Made by a program: the position numbers and the translations under genes. 64,000 bases of DNA from Lysobacteraceae bacterium SCN 69-320 (GTDB lineage Bacteria > Pseudomonadota > Gammaproteobacteria > Xanthomonadales > Rhodanobacteraceae): positions 248,001-312,000 of the forward strand of contig MEFP01000002.1 of assembly GCA_001725155.1 (NCBI GenBank), in the 5' to 3' direction. A model generated the notes under the pieces. It saw nothing but the letters and a program-made list of their open reading frames with translations. It searched no databases and was not told where the DNA came from. Below are positions 1 through 8,691 of this stretch, in pieces. The first letter of the stretch is position 1; each line of letters opens with the position of its first letter.

Positions 1-1
1 C

Positions 2-2779
2 ACCAACGTCAACAACCAGCAGATCCAGGCTCTGCCGTCGATCTCGCGTTCGATCCAGGACTACGTCCGCGTCGACCCGCGTATCGTGCAGACCGACAAG
101 GAGCGCGGCGAAATCTCGGCCGTCGGCCAGAACTCGCGCTACAACAACATCAAGATCGACGCGGTCTCGACCAACGACGAATTCGGCCTGGAATCCACCG
201 GCCTGCCGTCGCAGACCGGCAGCCAGCCGATCTCGATCGACACGATCGAAGAGTTCAACATCTCCACCGCCAACTACGACGTCACCAATTCGCGCGCCGT
301 GGGCGCGTCGATCAACGCCGTGACGAAGAGCGGTACCAACGAATTCAAGGGTTCGGTCTATTTCACCTATCGTGATCCGGATCTGGTCGGCGAGAACGAA
401 GCCGGCACCAAGTTCACGGGTTTCGGCAAGCAGACCAACAAGGGCTTCACGCTCGGCGGTCCAATCCTCAAGGACACGCTGTTCTTCTTCCTGAACTACG
501 AAGAATTCGAACGCACCAACGTTGCTCCGGACGTCGGCGTGCGCGGCTCGGGCGCGACCAACGAAGCCGGCATCACGCAGGCGCAGGTCGACGACATCGT
601 GCGCATCGCGCGTGACCGCTACGGCTTCAACGCCGGCTCGCTGAATCCGTCGGGCGACCTGACCGACAAGAAGTACCTCGCCAAGTTCGACTGGAACATC
701 AACGACTATCACCGCGCGAGCTTCCGCTACAACAAGACGAAGTCCTCGGTGCCGGTGCTGGAGCGTCTGACCGGCGGCCAGGTGTCGCTGTCGTCGTGGT
801 GGTACGACAAGAGCTACGATTTCGAGAACTACGCGCTGAACCTGTACAACGACTGGAACGAGAACTTCTCGTCCGAAGCGTCGATCTCGTACAGCAAGTA
901 CGCCAACCAGTCGCTGCGCAGCTCCGACCTGCCGGCCATCGCGATTGCCGTGGCAGGCCTCAACGGTGCGCCGAACACGACCGTGTTCATCGGTTCGGAG
1001 CGTTCGCGTCAGGCCAATGCGCTCGACGTAAAGACCTGGAACGCCTACTGGGCCGGCGACTGGTTCATCGGCGACCATGACGTCAAGTTCGGTCTCGACT
1101 ACAAGAAGAACGACACGTTCAACCTGTTCCTGCAGGACTTCTACGGCAACTACTCGTTCGCGAGCATCGCCGACTTCGAAGCCGGCCGTTACTCGCCGCT
1201 GCCTGGTGGGTATACGGGCGGACTGCTTCCGGGGGGTGTCGGCTATCAGCTGAACTCCCCGATTGGCGGTGACGCGAACAATGCCGCGGCCGACTGGGCG
1301 CTCAAGCAGTGGGGCTTCTTCGCGCAGGACACCTGGCAGGTCACCAACAACCTGTCCTGGCAGTTCGGCGTGCGTCTCGACCGCTTCTCGACCGCCGACT
1401 TCCCGCTGTACAACGCGGGTGTCGAGCCGGTGTTCAACTACCCGAACAACTCGACGATCAACGGCCTGCAGGTCATCCAGCCGCGTACGAGCTTCAACTA
1501 CACCTTCGACACCTCGCGACCGACCCAGTTGCGCGGCGGCGTCGGCCTGTTCCAGGGCAGCAACCCGGGCGTGTGGCTGTCGAACTCGTACAGCAACAAC
1601 GGCCTGCTGTTCTCGACCTATCGCGCGAACACCGGCACCGACTTCTCGGCGGATCCGTTCAACCAGCCGCGTCCGGCCGGCTCGCCGGTGCTGCAGACGA
1701 TCTCGCTGATCACGCCGAATTTCCACGCCCCGTCGGTCTGGAAGAGCTCCCTCGGCGTCGATCACGAACTGCCGTGGATGGGCCTGGTCGCGTCGGCCGA
1801 GTACATCTATCTCGACGTGCGTGACGGCGTCCAGTTCAACTACCTGAACCTCGGCCCGGCGACCGGCAAGCTGCCGGACGGCCGCGACGCGTTCTGGGGC
1901 AACATCAATACTGCCCAGACCAGCCGTTCGCGCCGCAACACCTCGTTCGGCGACGTGGTCCTGCTGCGCAACACCCACGAAGGCAAGGGCAGCAACCTGA
2001 CCCTTTCGCTGGAAAAGCCGTTCACCGGCAGCTGGGGCGGCAAGGTCGGCTACTCCTTCGGCAATTCGACCGAAACGAACGTCGGTTCGTCCTCGGTCGC
2101 GCTGTCGAACTGGAACTCGCTGGCCGTCTACAACGCCAACGAAGACGTCGCGGCGACCGCCGCTTCGGAAATCCAGCAGCGCTTCACTGCGGTGCTGAGC
2201 TGGCGCCACGCGTTCTTCGGCGACTACAACACGATGGTGTCGGGCTTCTACGAAGGCCGTACGGGTCGTCCGTTCAGCTACACGTTCTCGAACGACGCCA
2301 ACGGTGACGGCAATTCGGGCAATGATCTGTTCTACGTGCCGCGCGATCCGAGCGACGTGATCTTCGCCGACCAGGCCCAGGCGACGGCGTTCTGGAACTA
2401 CATCCAGAGCAACGAGTTCCTGAACAGCCACCGCGGTCAGGTCGTCAGCCGCAACAGCGCCCGCAGCAAGTGGATCAACCAGATCGACCTGCGCTTCTCG
2501 CAGGAAGTGCCGGGCTTCTTCAAGGGCAACAAGGGTGAGCTCTGGATCGACATCCTGAACTTCACCAACCTGCTCAACAAGAAGTGGGGCCACATCGAGG
2601 AAGCGCCGTTCAACTCCAACGGCGGCCAGCGCCTCGGCGTTGCGGAATTCGGCGGTGTCGACCCGGCCACGGGCAAGTACATCTACCGCTATCCGCGCGC
2701 TGCGCAGAACTACGTGACCAAGGACAACATCGGCGAATCCCGCTGGGCGGTCCAGGTCGGTCTGCGTTACTCGTTCTAA
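2..2779 (+). CDS. Oar-like TonB-dependent outer-membrane receptor, 5' truncated
   Basis: Outer-membrane beta-barrel transporter of the Oar/TonB-dependent receptor family, expected to import a large or polymeric substrate using TonB energy. The reading frame is open from base 2, so the signal peptide and N-terminal part lie outside the window; the GTG at 86 is only an internal codon. The visible part begins in the plug domain (IQALPSISRSIQDYVRVDPR, then GASINAVTKSGTNEFKGS near residue 75 of the visible chain), typical of Oar proteins. The remainder is a long barrel rich in alternating aromatic and polar residues, and it ends in an aromatic strand (VQVGLRYSF). The TAA stop is followed by a two-hairpin terminator. 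The substrate cannot be told from sequence. Confidence 0.88.
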   Translation, partial: TNVNNQQIQALPSISRSIQDYVRVDPRIVQTDKERGEISAVGQNSRYNNIKIDAVSTNDEFGLESTGLPSQTGSQPISIDTIEEFNISTANYDVTNSRAVGASINAVTKSGTNEFKGSVYFTYRDPDLVGENEAGTKFTGFGKQTNKGFTLGGPILKDTLFFFLNYEEFERTNVAPDVGVRGSGATNEAGITQAQVDDIVRIARDRYGFNAGSLNPSGDLTDKKYLAKFDWNINDYHRASFRYNKTKSSVPVLERLTGGQVSLSSWWYDKSYDFENYALNLYNDWNENFSSEASISYSKYANQSLRSSDLPAIAIAVAGLNGAPNTTVFIGSERSRQANALDVKTWNAYWAGDWFIGDHDVKFGLDYKKNDTFNLFLQDFYGNYSFASIADFEAGRYSPLPGGYTGGLLPGGVGYQLNSPIGGDANNAAADWALKQWGFFAQDTWQVTNNLSWQFGVRLDRFSTADFPLYNAGVEPVFNYPNNSTINGLQVIQPRTSFNYTFDTSRPTQLRGGVGLFQGSNPGVWLSNSYSNNGLLFSTYRANTGTDFSADPFNQPRPAGSPVLQTISLITPNFHAPSVWKSSLGVDHELPWMGLVASAEYIYLDVRDGVQFNYLNLGPATGKLPDGRDAFWGNINTAQTSRSRRNTSFGDVVLLRNTHEGKGSNLTLSLEKPFTGSWGGKVGYSFGNSTETNVGSSSVALSNWNSLAVYNANEDVAATAASEIQQRFTAVLSWRHAFFGDYNTMVSGFYEGRTGRPFSYTFSNDANGDGNSGNDLFYVPRDPSDVIFADQAQATAFWNYIQSNEFLNSHRGQVVSRNSARSKWINQIDLRFSQEVPGFFKGNKGELWIDILNFTNLLNKKWGHIEEAPFNSNGGQRLGVAEFGGVDPATGKYIYRYPRAAQNYVTKDNIGESRWAVQVGLRYSF

Positions 2780-2790
2780 GCGACAAACGA

Positions 2791-2856
2791 CGCAGCGCCG
2801 GGAAATCGGCGCTGCGCAATTCCAGCCTCGGGCATCGCTGCCCGAGGTTTTTTTTT
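2791..2856 (+). terminator. Double-hairpin intrinsic terminator after the Oar-like receptor
   Basis: Two consecutive stems. The first pairs 2791-2800 with 2807-2816 (10 bp, 6-nt loop). The second pairs 2826-2834 with 2839-2847 (9 bp, loop TCGC) and runs straight into nine T residues (2848-2856). The second is a textbook rho-independent terminator for the plus strand. Its T-tract overlaps the stop codon of the convergent minus-strand gene. Confidence 0.9.
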
Positions 2857-3361
2857 ATGGAATCTGCCCCGGCAGTGGCGGACGGCCGCAGGTTTCCATA
2901 TAGGGCTCCTGCCAGACGTCGGAAAAGCCCTCGCTATGGGCATAGCCTTCACTCAGCGTATTGTCCGAATACACGACAAAAAACCACTTGCTTCCCCACC
3001 AGCCAGCTACATTCGTGTCTCCGTTGGCCCAGCCCTGAACGATTTCCCACATGGCGTAAGCGTACCGGTCGAATGACGACGACCAGCACGTCGCGTAGTA
3101 CGGATTGTTCGATGTCTTGGTCACATGGATGTAGCTGTGTTGTGGATCCGGCGGTGTCACGCCGTCGCGCAGGTCGGGCACGTTGGGCCAGCCGCCGGAA
3201 CCGCAGTGCGCGCCGTATGGGTTGATGTTGCAACTGCATTCCGGAATGCCCGGATACCAGTCGCACAGTTCCGGCAGGCCGCTGTTCTGTGCCCAGGCGG
3301 TGCCGCAAAACGAAAGCGCCGCGACAGCCGCGAGGCGCGCCGCCGTGATGGGTGATTTCAT
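2855..3361 (-). CDS. Small secreted cysteine-rich protein, function unknown
   Basis: 168-residue protein with a clear Sec signal peptide (MKSPITAARLAAVAALSFCG, then TAWA before Q). The mature chain contains six cysteines (CDWYPG, ECSC, HCGSGG, ATCW, TCGRPP), compatible with three disulfides, and is rich in W, Y, G and P. I recognise no family. The start at 3361 is chosen because AAGGAG lies 5 nt upstream; an adjacent ATG at 3364 would sit too close to it. The gene is convergent with the Oar-like receptor. Its upstream DNA is unusually AT-rich and holds a small palindrome, so it probably has its own regulated promoter. Confidence 0.65.
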   Translation of the reverse strand: MKSPITAARLAAVAALSFCGTAWAQNSGLPELCDWYPGIPECSCNINPYGAHCGSGGWPNVPDLRDGVTPPDPQHSYIHVTKTSNNPYYATCWSSSFDRYAYAMWEIVQGWANGDTNVAGWWGSKWFFVVYSDNTLSEGYAHSEGFSDVWQEPYMETCGRPPLPGQIP

Positions 3362-3384
3362 CATTGCTCCTTGGTTGGTGAATG

Positions 3385-3465
3385 CATAGGCTGCCACGTG
3401 TGGCATTCAAAAATATACTTTATAGAATTAATCATAAAGTTATTTGGTTGTTAATTGTCGCTGTA
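3385..3465 (-). promoter_or_regulatory. AT-rich upstream region with TGCCAC-GT-GTGGCA palindrome
   Basis: Directly upstream of the secreted Cys-rich gene. A perfect 6-bp inverted repeat with 2-nt spacer (TGCCAC / GTGGCA, 3392-3405) is followed by about 55 bases that are strongly AT-rich in an otherwise GC-rich window. It probably holds a promoter and perhaps an operator; no convincing -35/-10 pair can be fixed by eye. Confidence 0.4.
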
Positions 3466-4029
3466 GCGCGCGCCGTTGCGGTGATTCGTCGCGGTACGCC
3501 GCCCGGCTTCCGACGTCGGACGGTACCGGTGTGGCGGCGACGTGCGGCATGCGCGCCGAGCGTGCAGCGCTCCCGGCTCATTCCGTGAGTGCGCCGATGT
3601 GGCTCGTTACCCTGTGGAAGGGGCATGCAGGAGTGCCTGATGGCGTCCGGTTGACGGCGTAGCCGTCCAGTGCTGTCCTGGGCCCCTGTGCCGCATCTGC
3701 CGTCGAGGTATGGCCCTCGCCTTCGCCGGTGGACGACCTTGCAGCCGATCACAGCTTGGCTTTTGTCTGGCCGTCCTTACGGTCCGTCCGAGGCCGGCTA
3801 CGCACGAGGACGAAGGGAAGGCAGGGGCCAGGGGGGCACCGCGGGCCTTCTCGCTTGACCTCCGTGCAGCCTTCCGGAATGCTAGCCGGCCTGTTCATCG
3901 CCTTCGGCGAAGCGGGGCGCGGAGCCCCGCAAAACCCAATGCCGGTGCGACGGTTGTCGTCGTTGCACCGAAATGGCGCCATGCTGATCTGCGGAATCTC
4001 GTTCCGCAGCATCCACCCGACGGAATTCC
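3466..4029. other. Non-coding stretch
   Basis: About 560 bases between divergent genes. Open frames here lack ribosome binding sites and protein-like composition. I see no repeat, RNA gene or clear promoter apart from whatever drives ppnN. Confidence 0.5.
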
Positions 4030-5427
4030 ATGAGCCCTGACAGCAAGATCCCCACCCGCCCGGCTACCGTGTCGGCGCGAATCTCTCCGGCCGCCGGCCT
4101 CGACGTACTTTCCCGCAATGAAGTCACCCGCCTGCGCGACGCCTCGCACGGCGGCGTGCGCGCGCTGCTGCGGCGCTGCGCGCTGGCGGTGCTGACCCAG
4201 GGCGTGGAAACCGACGACGCGCGCGCGCTGCTCGACCGCTATCCCGATTTCGACATCCAGGTGCTGCAGCAGGACCGCGGCATCAAGATCGAGCTGACCC
4301 ACGCGCCGGCCCAGGCCTTCGTCGACGGTCGCATCATCCGCGGTGTCAATGAACTGCTGTTCGCGGTGATTCGCGACATCGTGTACGTCGCGACGCAGAT
4401 GGAGGCCGGCGGCTTCGATCTTTCGGATTCCAGCGGCATCACGCACGCGGTGTTCGAGATCCTGCGCAACGCGCGCGTGCTGCGGCCGCATAATGATCCC
4501 AACCTCGTCGTCTGCTGGGGCGGCCATTCGATCGCGCGGCGCGAATACGAATACACCAAGCAGGTCGGCTATCAGCTCGGCCTGCGCGGCCTCGACATCG
4601 TCACGGGCTGCGGCCCCGGCGCGATGAAGGGACCGATGAAGGGCGCCATCATCGGCCACGGCAAGCAGCGGCGGAAGAACAACCGCTATATCGGCATCAC
4701 CGAGCCCGGCATCATCGCGGCCGAGTCGCCGAACCCGTCGGTCAACCACCTCGTCATCATGCCCGACATCGAGAAGCGCCTCGAGGCCTTCGTGCGTGTC
4801 GGCCACGGCATCATCGTGTTCCCGGGCGGTGTCGGCACGGCCGAGGAGATCCTCTATCTGCTCGGCATCCTGCTGCACCCGGACAATGCCGGCATTCCGT
4901 TCCCGCTGATCTTCACCGGGCCGCGCGAGTCGGCCGCCTATTTCGAGCAGATCGACAAGTTCCTGCGCCTGACGCTCGGCGAGGACGTCGCCAGGCGCTA
5001 CCACATCATCGTCGACGACCCGGCTGAAGTCGCCAAGCTCATGGTCAAGGGCATCGACAAGGTGCGTGACTATCGCCTCGACACCAAGGACGCGTTCTTC
5101 TTCAACTGGGCGCTGCGCATCCAGTACGACCTGCAGGTGCCGTTCAAGCCGACGCACGAGAACATGTCCAGCCTCAAGCTCAATCGCGACCAGCCCGCTT
5201 TTCGTCTGGCTGCCGATCTGCGCCGCGCGTTCTCCGGCATCGTCGCGGGCAACGTCAAGGAGGACGGCATCCGCGCGATCGAGCAGCACGGCCTGTTCGA
5301 AATCCACGGGGAGCCGGAAATCATGCGTGCGCTGGACGCGCTGCTGCAGAGCTTCGTTGCCCAGCACCGCATGAAGCTGCCGGGCGGCAACGCTTACAAG
5401 CCCTGCTACCGGGTCGTCGTCGACTGA
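4030..5427 (+). CDS. ppnN: Pyrimidine/purine nucleotide 5'-monophosphate nucleosidase (LOG family)
   Basis: Cytoplasmic nucleosidase of the PpnN/YgdH group, which cleaves nucleoside 5'-monophosphates to base plus ribose 5-phosphate and is controlled by (p)ppGpp in E. coli. At 465 aa it is close to the E. coli protein (454 aa). The N-terminal part (about 1-140) matches the PpnN-specific domain. The LOG Rossmann core shows [14 protein letters not shown] near 158, [14 protein letters not shown] near 195, and the PGGVGTAEE signature at about 265-273. The C-terminal domain is also of PpnN type. Start: first ATG after an upstream region with no coding. The gene is followed by a 16-bp palindrome and the tRNA-Asn promoter. 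Confidence 0.9.
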   Translation: MSPDSKIPTRPATVSARISPAAGLDVLSRNEVTRLRDASHGGVRALLRRCALAVLTQGVETDDARALLDRYPDFDIQVLQQDRGIKIELTHAPAQAFVDGRIIRGVNELLFAVIRDIVYVATQMEAGGFDLSDSSGITHAVFEILRNARVLRPHNDPNLVVCWGGHSIARREYEYTKQVGYQLGLRGLDIVTGCGPGAMKGPMKGAIIGHGKQRRKNNRYIGITEPGIIAAESPNPSVNHLVIMPDIEKRLEAFVRVGHGIIVFPGGVGTAEEILYLLGILLHPDNAGIPFPLIFTGPRESAAYFEQIDKFLRLTLGEDVARRYHIIVDDPAEVAKLMVKGIDKVRDYRLDTKDAFFFNWALRIQYDLQVPFKPTHENMSSLKLNRDQPAFRLAADLRRAFSGIVAGNVKEDGIRAIEQHGLFEIHGEPEIMRALDALLQSFVAQHRMKLPGGNAYKPCYRVVVD

Positions 5428-5461
5428 AGCCATTCTCGTCGCGCATATGCGCGAAAAGGGC

Positions 5462-5490
5462 TTGACGAGGCCTGGGCGGATCGGCAAAAT
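5462..5490 (+). promoter_or_regulatory. Sigma70 promoter of tRNA-Asn
   Basis: TTGACG (5462-5467), 17-bp spacer, CAAAAT (5485-5490), then a GC-rich discriminator typical of stable-RNA promoters; the tRNA begins 14 nt later. A perfect 16-bp palindrome (TCGCGCATATGCGCGA, 5439-5454) lies just upstream and may be the end of the ppnN transcript or a binding site. Confidence 0.65.
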
Positions 5491-5504
5491 CCCGCGCCTC
5501 ACAT

Positions 5505-5580
<76 letters not shown>

Positions 5581-5592
5581 GATAGAAAACAG

Positions 5593-5625
5593 AGGGCCTG
5601 CAGCAATGCAGGCCCTTTGTTTTTG
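5593..5625 (+). terminator. Intrinsic terminator of tRNA-Asn
   Basis: Perfect 10-bp stem (5593-5602 with 5607-5616), GCAA tetraloop, then TTGTTTTT. It lies 12 nt after the tRNA. Confidence 0.9.
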
Positions 5626-5879
5626 CGCGGATGCAGGGCGCTGCCTTGCGTCGGCAATGTACGGCGCGGCGCACAGACGCGCCGAATGCCGAAGGTCTGA
5701 AATCGTCGGCTCGTGCAGCGTTGGCGCGTGATGCGGAATCGCCGGCGATGTGCATCCGATTGAGCCACCCGGAGCAGTGTCGGGTCGCATCCTGCAGGCC
5801 GCGCGAGTCGGAATCGCCGGCAGTCGATCACGCTTCTGCTCGCTATGCTGCAACGCTCCTGTCAGTGGGAAAACCAGCA

Positions 5880-6413
5880 ATGCATCGCAGGCTCCTGTCA
5901 CGCACCGTCGTTGCATGCCTATTCGTCTTCATCGCGGCTTCCGCGCCGGCGGCAGACAAGAAGATCAAGGACGGAAAAGCCCTGGTGTTCGGCAGTGTGC
6001 TGTTTACCGGCAGCATCGGCGGCTCGGGCTATACACTGACCTTGCGTCGCGTCGAAGACGGCAAGCGGGTGAAGGTGCCGATAGATGTTTTCGATCGCAC
6101 GCGGGCGCACTTTCGTTTCGCGAAGAACGTCGAGCCGGGACGTTACTTCCTCGAATCGGCGCAGGCGCCGTACGTCGAATGGACCAATGCCGTAGCGGGC
6201 GCCGACAAGTACTTCGAGGCCGGCGCCGGCACGGCGGTCTATATCGGCCAGTGGCGTCTGGACATGGATGCGCGCAGCACGCGTTATACCGTCGCGTATC
6301 CCAACTACGAAGTGCTCGATTTCGTCGGGCAGCACGCGCAAGTGGATCCCGCCGCGCTCCGCAAGGGCGTGCTCGGCGGGCCTAACGAGCCTGTCGGCAG
6401 TGCGCCGAACTGA
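5880..6413 (+). CDS. Exported hypothetical protein, 177 aa
   Basis: Sec signal peptide (HRRLLSRTVVACLFVFIAAS then APAA before DKK) followed by a periplasmic or secreted domain of about 150 residues, mostly beta-strand in appearance (GSVLFTGSIGGSGYTLTLRR, FDRTRAHFRFAKNVEPGRYF, YIGQWRLDMDAR). The alternating pattern 'turn - strand - cost or display of a value' resembles small Ig-like or carboxypeptidase-regulatory folds, but I cannot name the family. The ATG at 5880 is preferred because the signal peptide starts there; a GGGA lies 9 nt upstream. The frame is open further upstream but without a plausible start context. Confidence 0.65.
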   Translation: MHRRLLSRTVVACLFVFIAASAPAADKKIKDGKALVFGSVLFTGSIGGSGYTLTLRRVEDGKRVKVPIDVFDRTRAHFRFAKNVEPGRYFLESAQAPYVEWTNAVAGADKYFEAGAGTAVYIGQWRLDMDARSTRYTVAYPNYEVLDFVGQHAQVDPAALRKGVLGGPNEPVGSAPN

Positions 6414-6946
6414 TCGCGGATGTCTTGTCGAGCGCGTCGGCTATCGCGCGCGTTGGCTGCCCGATCGACCTGTGGCCGTGATCGCTCATCGGTTCAGCGA
6501 GGCGGTGGCCAAACGGGCCAACCGGCCTATGGCCTGGTCACGCGACAGACCTGATGCTCGGGCGGTTTCGCTGCCCACGAACATGCGGCGTCACCCATGC
6601 CTGCAACGATGTGAGTGCTGAGCGAGAGGAGTCTGTCGGGGCGGAATGTACGATTCTCGTGCGCATGACCGCGGAGCCACAAGCAGCCGGTCGGCGGCTA
6701 TTTGATCGGCATTCTCCGGGTGCGCGATTGGGCCAGCCACATCGACGAGGCAGAGCGGCGGGATGCGCCGCATGCTTCAGGCCGACCATCAGTCGTGCCC
6801 GCTCTCGCCGGCGCAGTGGTCGTACGAACTGCGGGAAGGAGCCTGAATACACTGTCTGCGCCGTTGCCCGCATTCCGTTGCGGCGACGACTTCAAAACAA
6901 CGGCGCGACAGTGTACGGCTCCGCAATCGGTGTGTGGTTGCCCGGG
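6414..6946. other. Non-coding stretch
   Basis: About 530 bases in which no frame shows both a ribosome binding site and protein-like sequence. No tRNA, terminator or repeat was recognised. Confidence 0.5.
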
Positions 6947-7129
6947 TCAGGCCAGGCTGAGCAGGCGTGCGCGTTCTTCGCGTATCAGTGCTTCGTTGAG
7001 GCGGATGAATTCGCGCAGCAACTCATCGCCGGGGTTGCTGGCGAGTTCGGCGCGGGCGCAGCGCACATAGGATTCCAGGCGCTGTATCGTGCGGATGTCG
7101 GTCAGGGTCTGGCGTGCGGCGGACTGCAT
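6947..7129 (-). CDS. Small helical protein, 60 aa, function unknown
   Basis: A 60-residue, entirely alpha-helical-looking protein (TLTDIRTIQRLESYVRCARA, then NPGDELLREFIRLNEALIRE). The charged/leucine pattern suggests a two-helix coiled coil. Start ATG at 7129 is supported by AAGGAA 6 nt upstream on the minus strand; the open frame extends 12 codons further without a site. It lies alone among non-coding DNA. I recognise no family; it could be a small regulator or adaptor, but that is only a guess from composition. Confidence 0.5.
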   Translation of the reverse strand: MQSAARQTLTDIRTIQRLESYVRCARAELASNPGDELLREFIRLNEALIREERARLLSLA

Positions 7130-7829
7130 GGCGATTCCTTGTGGGCAGGACGGTCCGGCGTGCATGGCACGCCGGACGCGTTGGCCCTCGGTTCAGGGGG
7201 GCATCGTCCTTGCAGCGCTACGGGCTTCCTGGCCCGCCGTGGACCAGCAGGTCCGCGGAGCAGAACCAGCATGCCGCGTCACCGGCTGCGGCGAATCCGG
7301 AAAATGCCGCGATAACGCCTAGGAAATTTCCGAGATTGTGCCTGCGGCTGGAAGGGGCGGGACAGTCGCGCTCCCCGCGGCGGTGCCGGATAGGGCTGTG
7401 AACCCCGCTGATCGTTCGACGCTGGCTGTGCTGAGCCGACCGGGCGCATCGACGGGTTTCGGAGCGGCTGTCGCTGCACTCCCGATGATCGAAGCAAGCC
7501 AAGCGAGCCGGGCAGTGCAGACCTGATCAGGGCCAAGCCAGGCCAATTCGGACCAGGTCGGGCCAGACGAGGCCAGGCCAAGGCGGGCCGAGCCAGACCA
7601 ACAGGATCGAACCGGTCCGCAGCCGAAGCCGGCGCCTGACCGAAGCCGCTTGGGCGCGACGACAGGGGGCCGCCGCGCTGGAGTCGTGTCGACCGCGACG
7701 ATCGCGACGACCGGCATCGTGCGGAACTCCGCATCGGCCATCGCCATACGTGCTCGAACCGCCTGGGTCGGGTCCCTCACCGATCGCCGCCGCCACGACA
7801 CTCGAACCGCAGCGCCGTGGCGGTGTGGC
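7130..7829. other. Non-coding stretch containing a GGCCA-rich tract
   Basis: About 700 bases. The minus-strand frame through it is low-complexity and starts without a ribosome binding site, so I do not call it a gene. The only structure is the short-period tract at 7531-7601. Confidence 0.5.
7531..7601. repeat. Irregular GGCCA/GACCA repeat tract
   Basis: Within about 70 bases the words GGCCA, GCCA and GACCA recur about ten times at irregular 5-12 nt intervals (GGCCAAGCCAGGCCAATTCG and onward). It has neither the uniform unit of a tandem repeat nor the spacing of a CRISPR. Probably slippage-derived low complexity. Confidence 0.5.
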
Positions 7830-8378
7830 TTAGCCCGCTGCACAGGTCAGCGCGGCCTGGGTCGGGCTGGCTGCGCCGCTGCGGACGCGTCCGGCGTTGT
7901 TGATGACCAGGGTGCGCGCCTTGCGCGGGCCGCGGCGGTCGCAGAACGTCACGGTCGCGTTGCTGCCTTCGCTGCTGCCGTCGTAGCGATAGCGGATGCG
8001 GTGGCGCCCTTCGTTCGTCGCGATGCGCACGTAGGGATCGGCCGGTGTGGACAGCAGTATCGGTTCCTCGTCGCTGCGCTGGCCGTCGTGGTCACTGTCT
8101 TCGAACAGCATCCAGCCGTCCTGCCAGTACGAGGTCGCTGCGCAGCGATCGCCGTTGGCGGGGCAGGCGACGACGTTGTTGCCGCGCTCGACGGCGCCGA
8201 TCCGCGCCTGGGCAAGGGCGGCGACCCAGTGGTTGATCGTCGCGCGCTGGCGCAGGCTGGCGTGCAGGTCGCCGAACAGCGGCAGGCCGGCGCCGAGCGC
8301 GACCATGGCGAGGGACAGTACGGCAACGAGTTCGATGAGGCTGGCGCCGCGCAGGCGCAGCGGAAGGTGGGCGAGCAT
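7830..8378 (-). CDS. GspH/FimT-type pseudopilin
   Basis: Type IV pilus or type II secretion minor pseudopilin, inserted in the inner membrane and processed by prepilin peptidase. The 11-residue leader [11 protein letters not shown] is followed by [20 protein letters not shown], i.e. cleavage after G with Glu at +5, the hallmark of class III prepilin signals. The globular part contains a likely disulfide pair ([10 protein letters not shown]) and an acidic [12 protein letters not shown] loop, common in FimT/GspH proteins. The ATG at 8378 has AAGGA 8 nt upstream; an ATG at 8387 overlaps that site. It stands alone beside uvrB, so its pilus or secretion partners must be elsewhere. Confidence 0.8.
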   Translation of the reverse strand: MLAHLPLRLRGASLIELVAVLSLAMVALGAGLPLFGDLHASLRQRATINHWVAALAQARIGAVERGNNVVACPANGDRCAATSYWQDGWMLFEDSDHDGQRSDEEPILLSTPADPYVRIATNEGRHRIRYRYDGSSEGSNATVTFCDRRGPRKARTLVINNAGRVRSGAASPTQAALTCAAG

Positions 8379-8691
8379 GGCAGTCATCCTTAACTGGGGT
8401 GGAGACAGGCTAGGCCGCGGTCCGCTGGCGCGGCAGCGGCGATTGCCGCGCTGCTGCATGGGAAAAATCCGAATCAGGACAGACTTGATCGCGGCCGGTC
8501 TCGACCCCCACCTATACTGCCGGCTTCAGGAACGGCCAATCCGCGTCCGCAAAGCGGCGCCGGCGTCCGGGTCCGGCCGCTGTCCTTGCCATCCCGACGC
8601 ACTCGCCGGCGAGTGGCGTGCCGCGCAGGGATCGCAATGGCGGCGATCGGCGGATTCCGCCGCGTTCCAAAAGTCCCTGACGGAGAATTGC
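8379..8691. other. Divergent upstream region of the pseudopilin and uvrB
   Basis: About 310 bases without a gene. A TATACT hexamer at 8513-8518 is the best -10 candidate for uvrB, but no good -35 sits 16-18 bp before it. I see no clear LexA-type palindrome. Confidence 0.4.

Noticed and set aside
3895-5502. Long minus-strand open frame opposite ppnN
   Set aside because: It mirrors ppnN, has no ribosome site, and its composition is that of an antisense frame in GC-rich DNA.
7531-7601. Possible CRISPR or tandem repeat
   Set aside because: Unit length and spacing are irregular and there are no unique spacers.
7319-7843. Minus-strand frame through the GGCCA tract
   Set aside because: Low-complexity translation, no ribosome binding site, no protein-like domain.
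8047-8691. N-terminal extension of UvrB
   Set aside because: The frame is open but not homologous; the ATG at 8692 has a Shine-Dalgarno and gives the family N-terminus.
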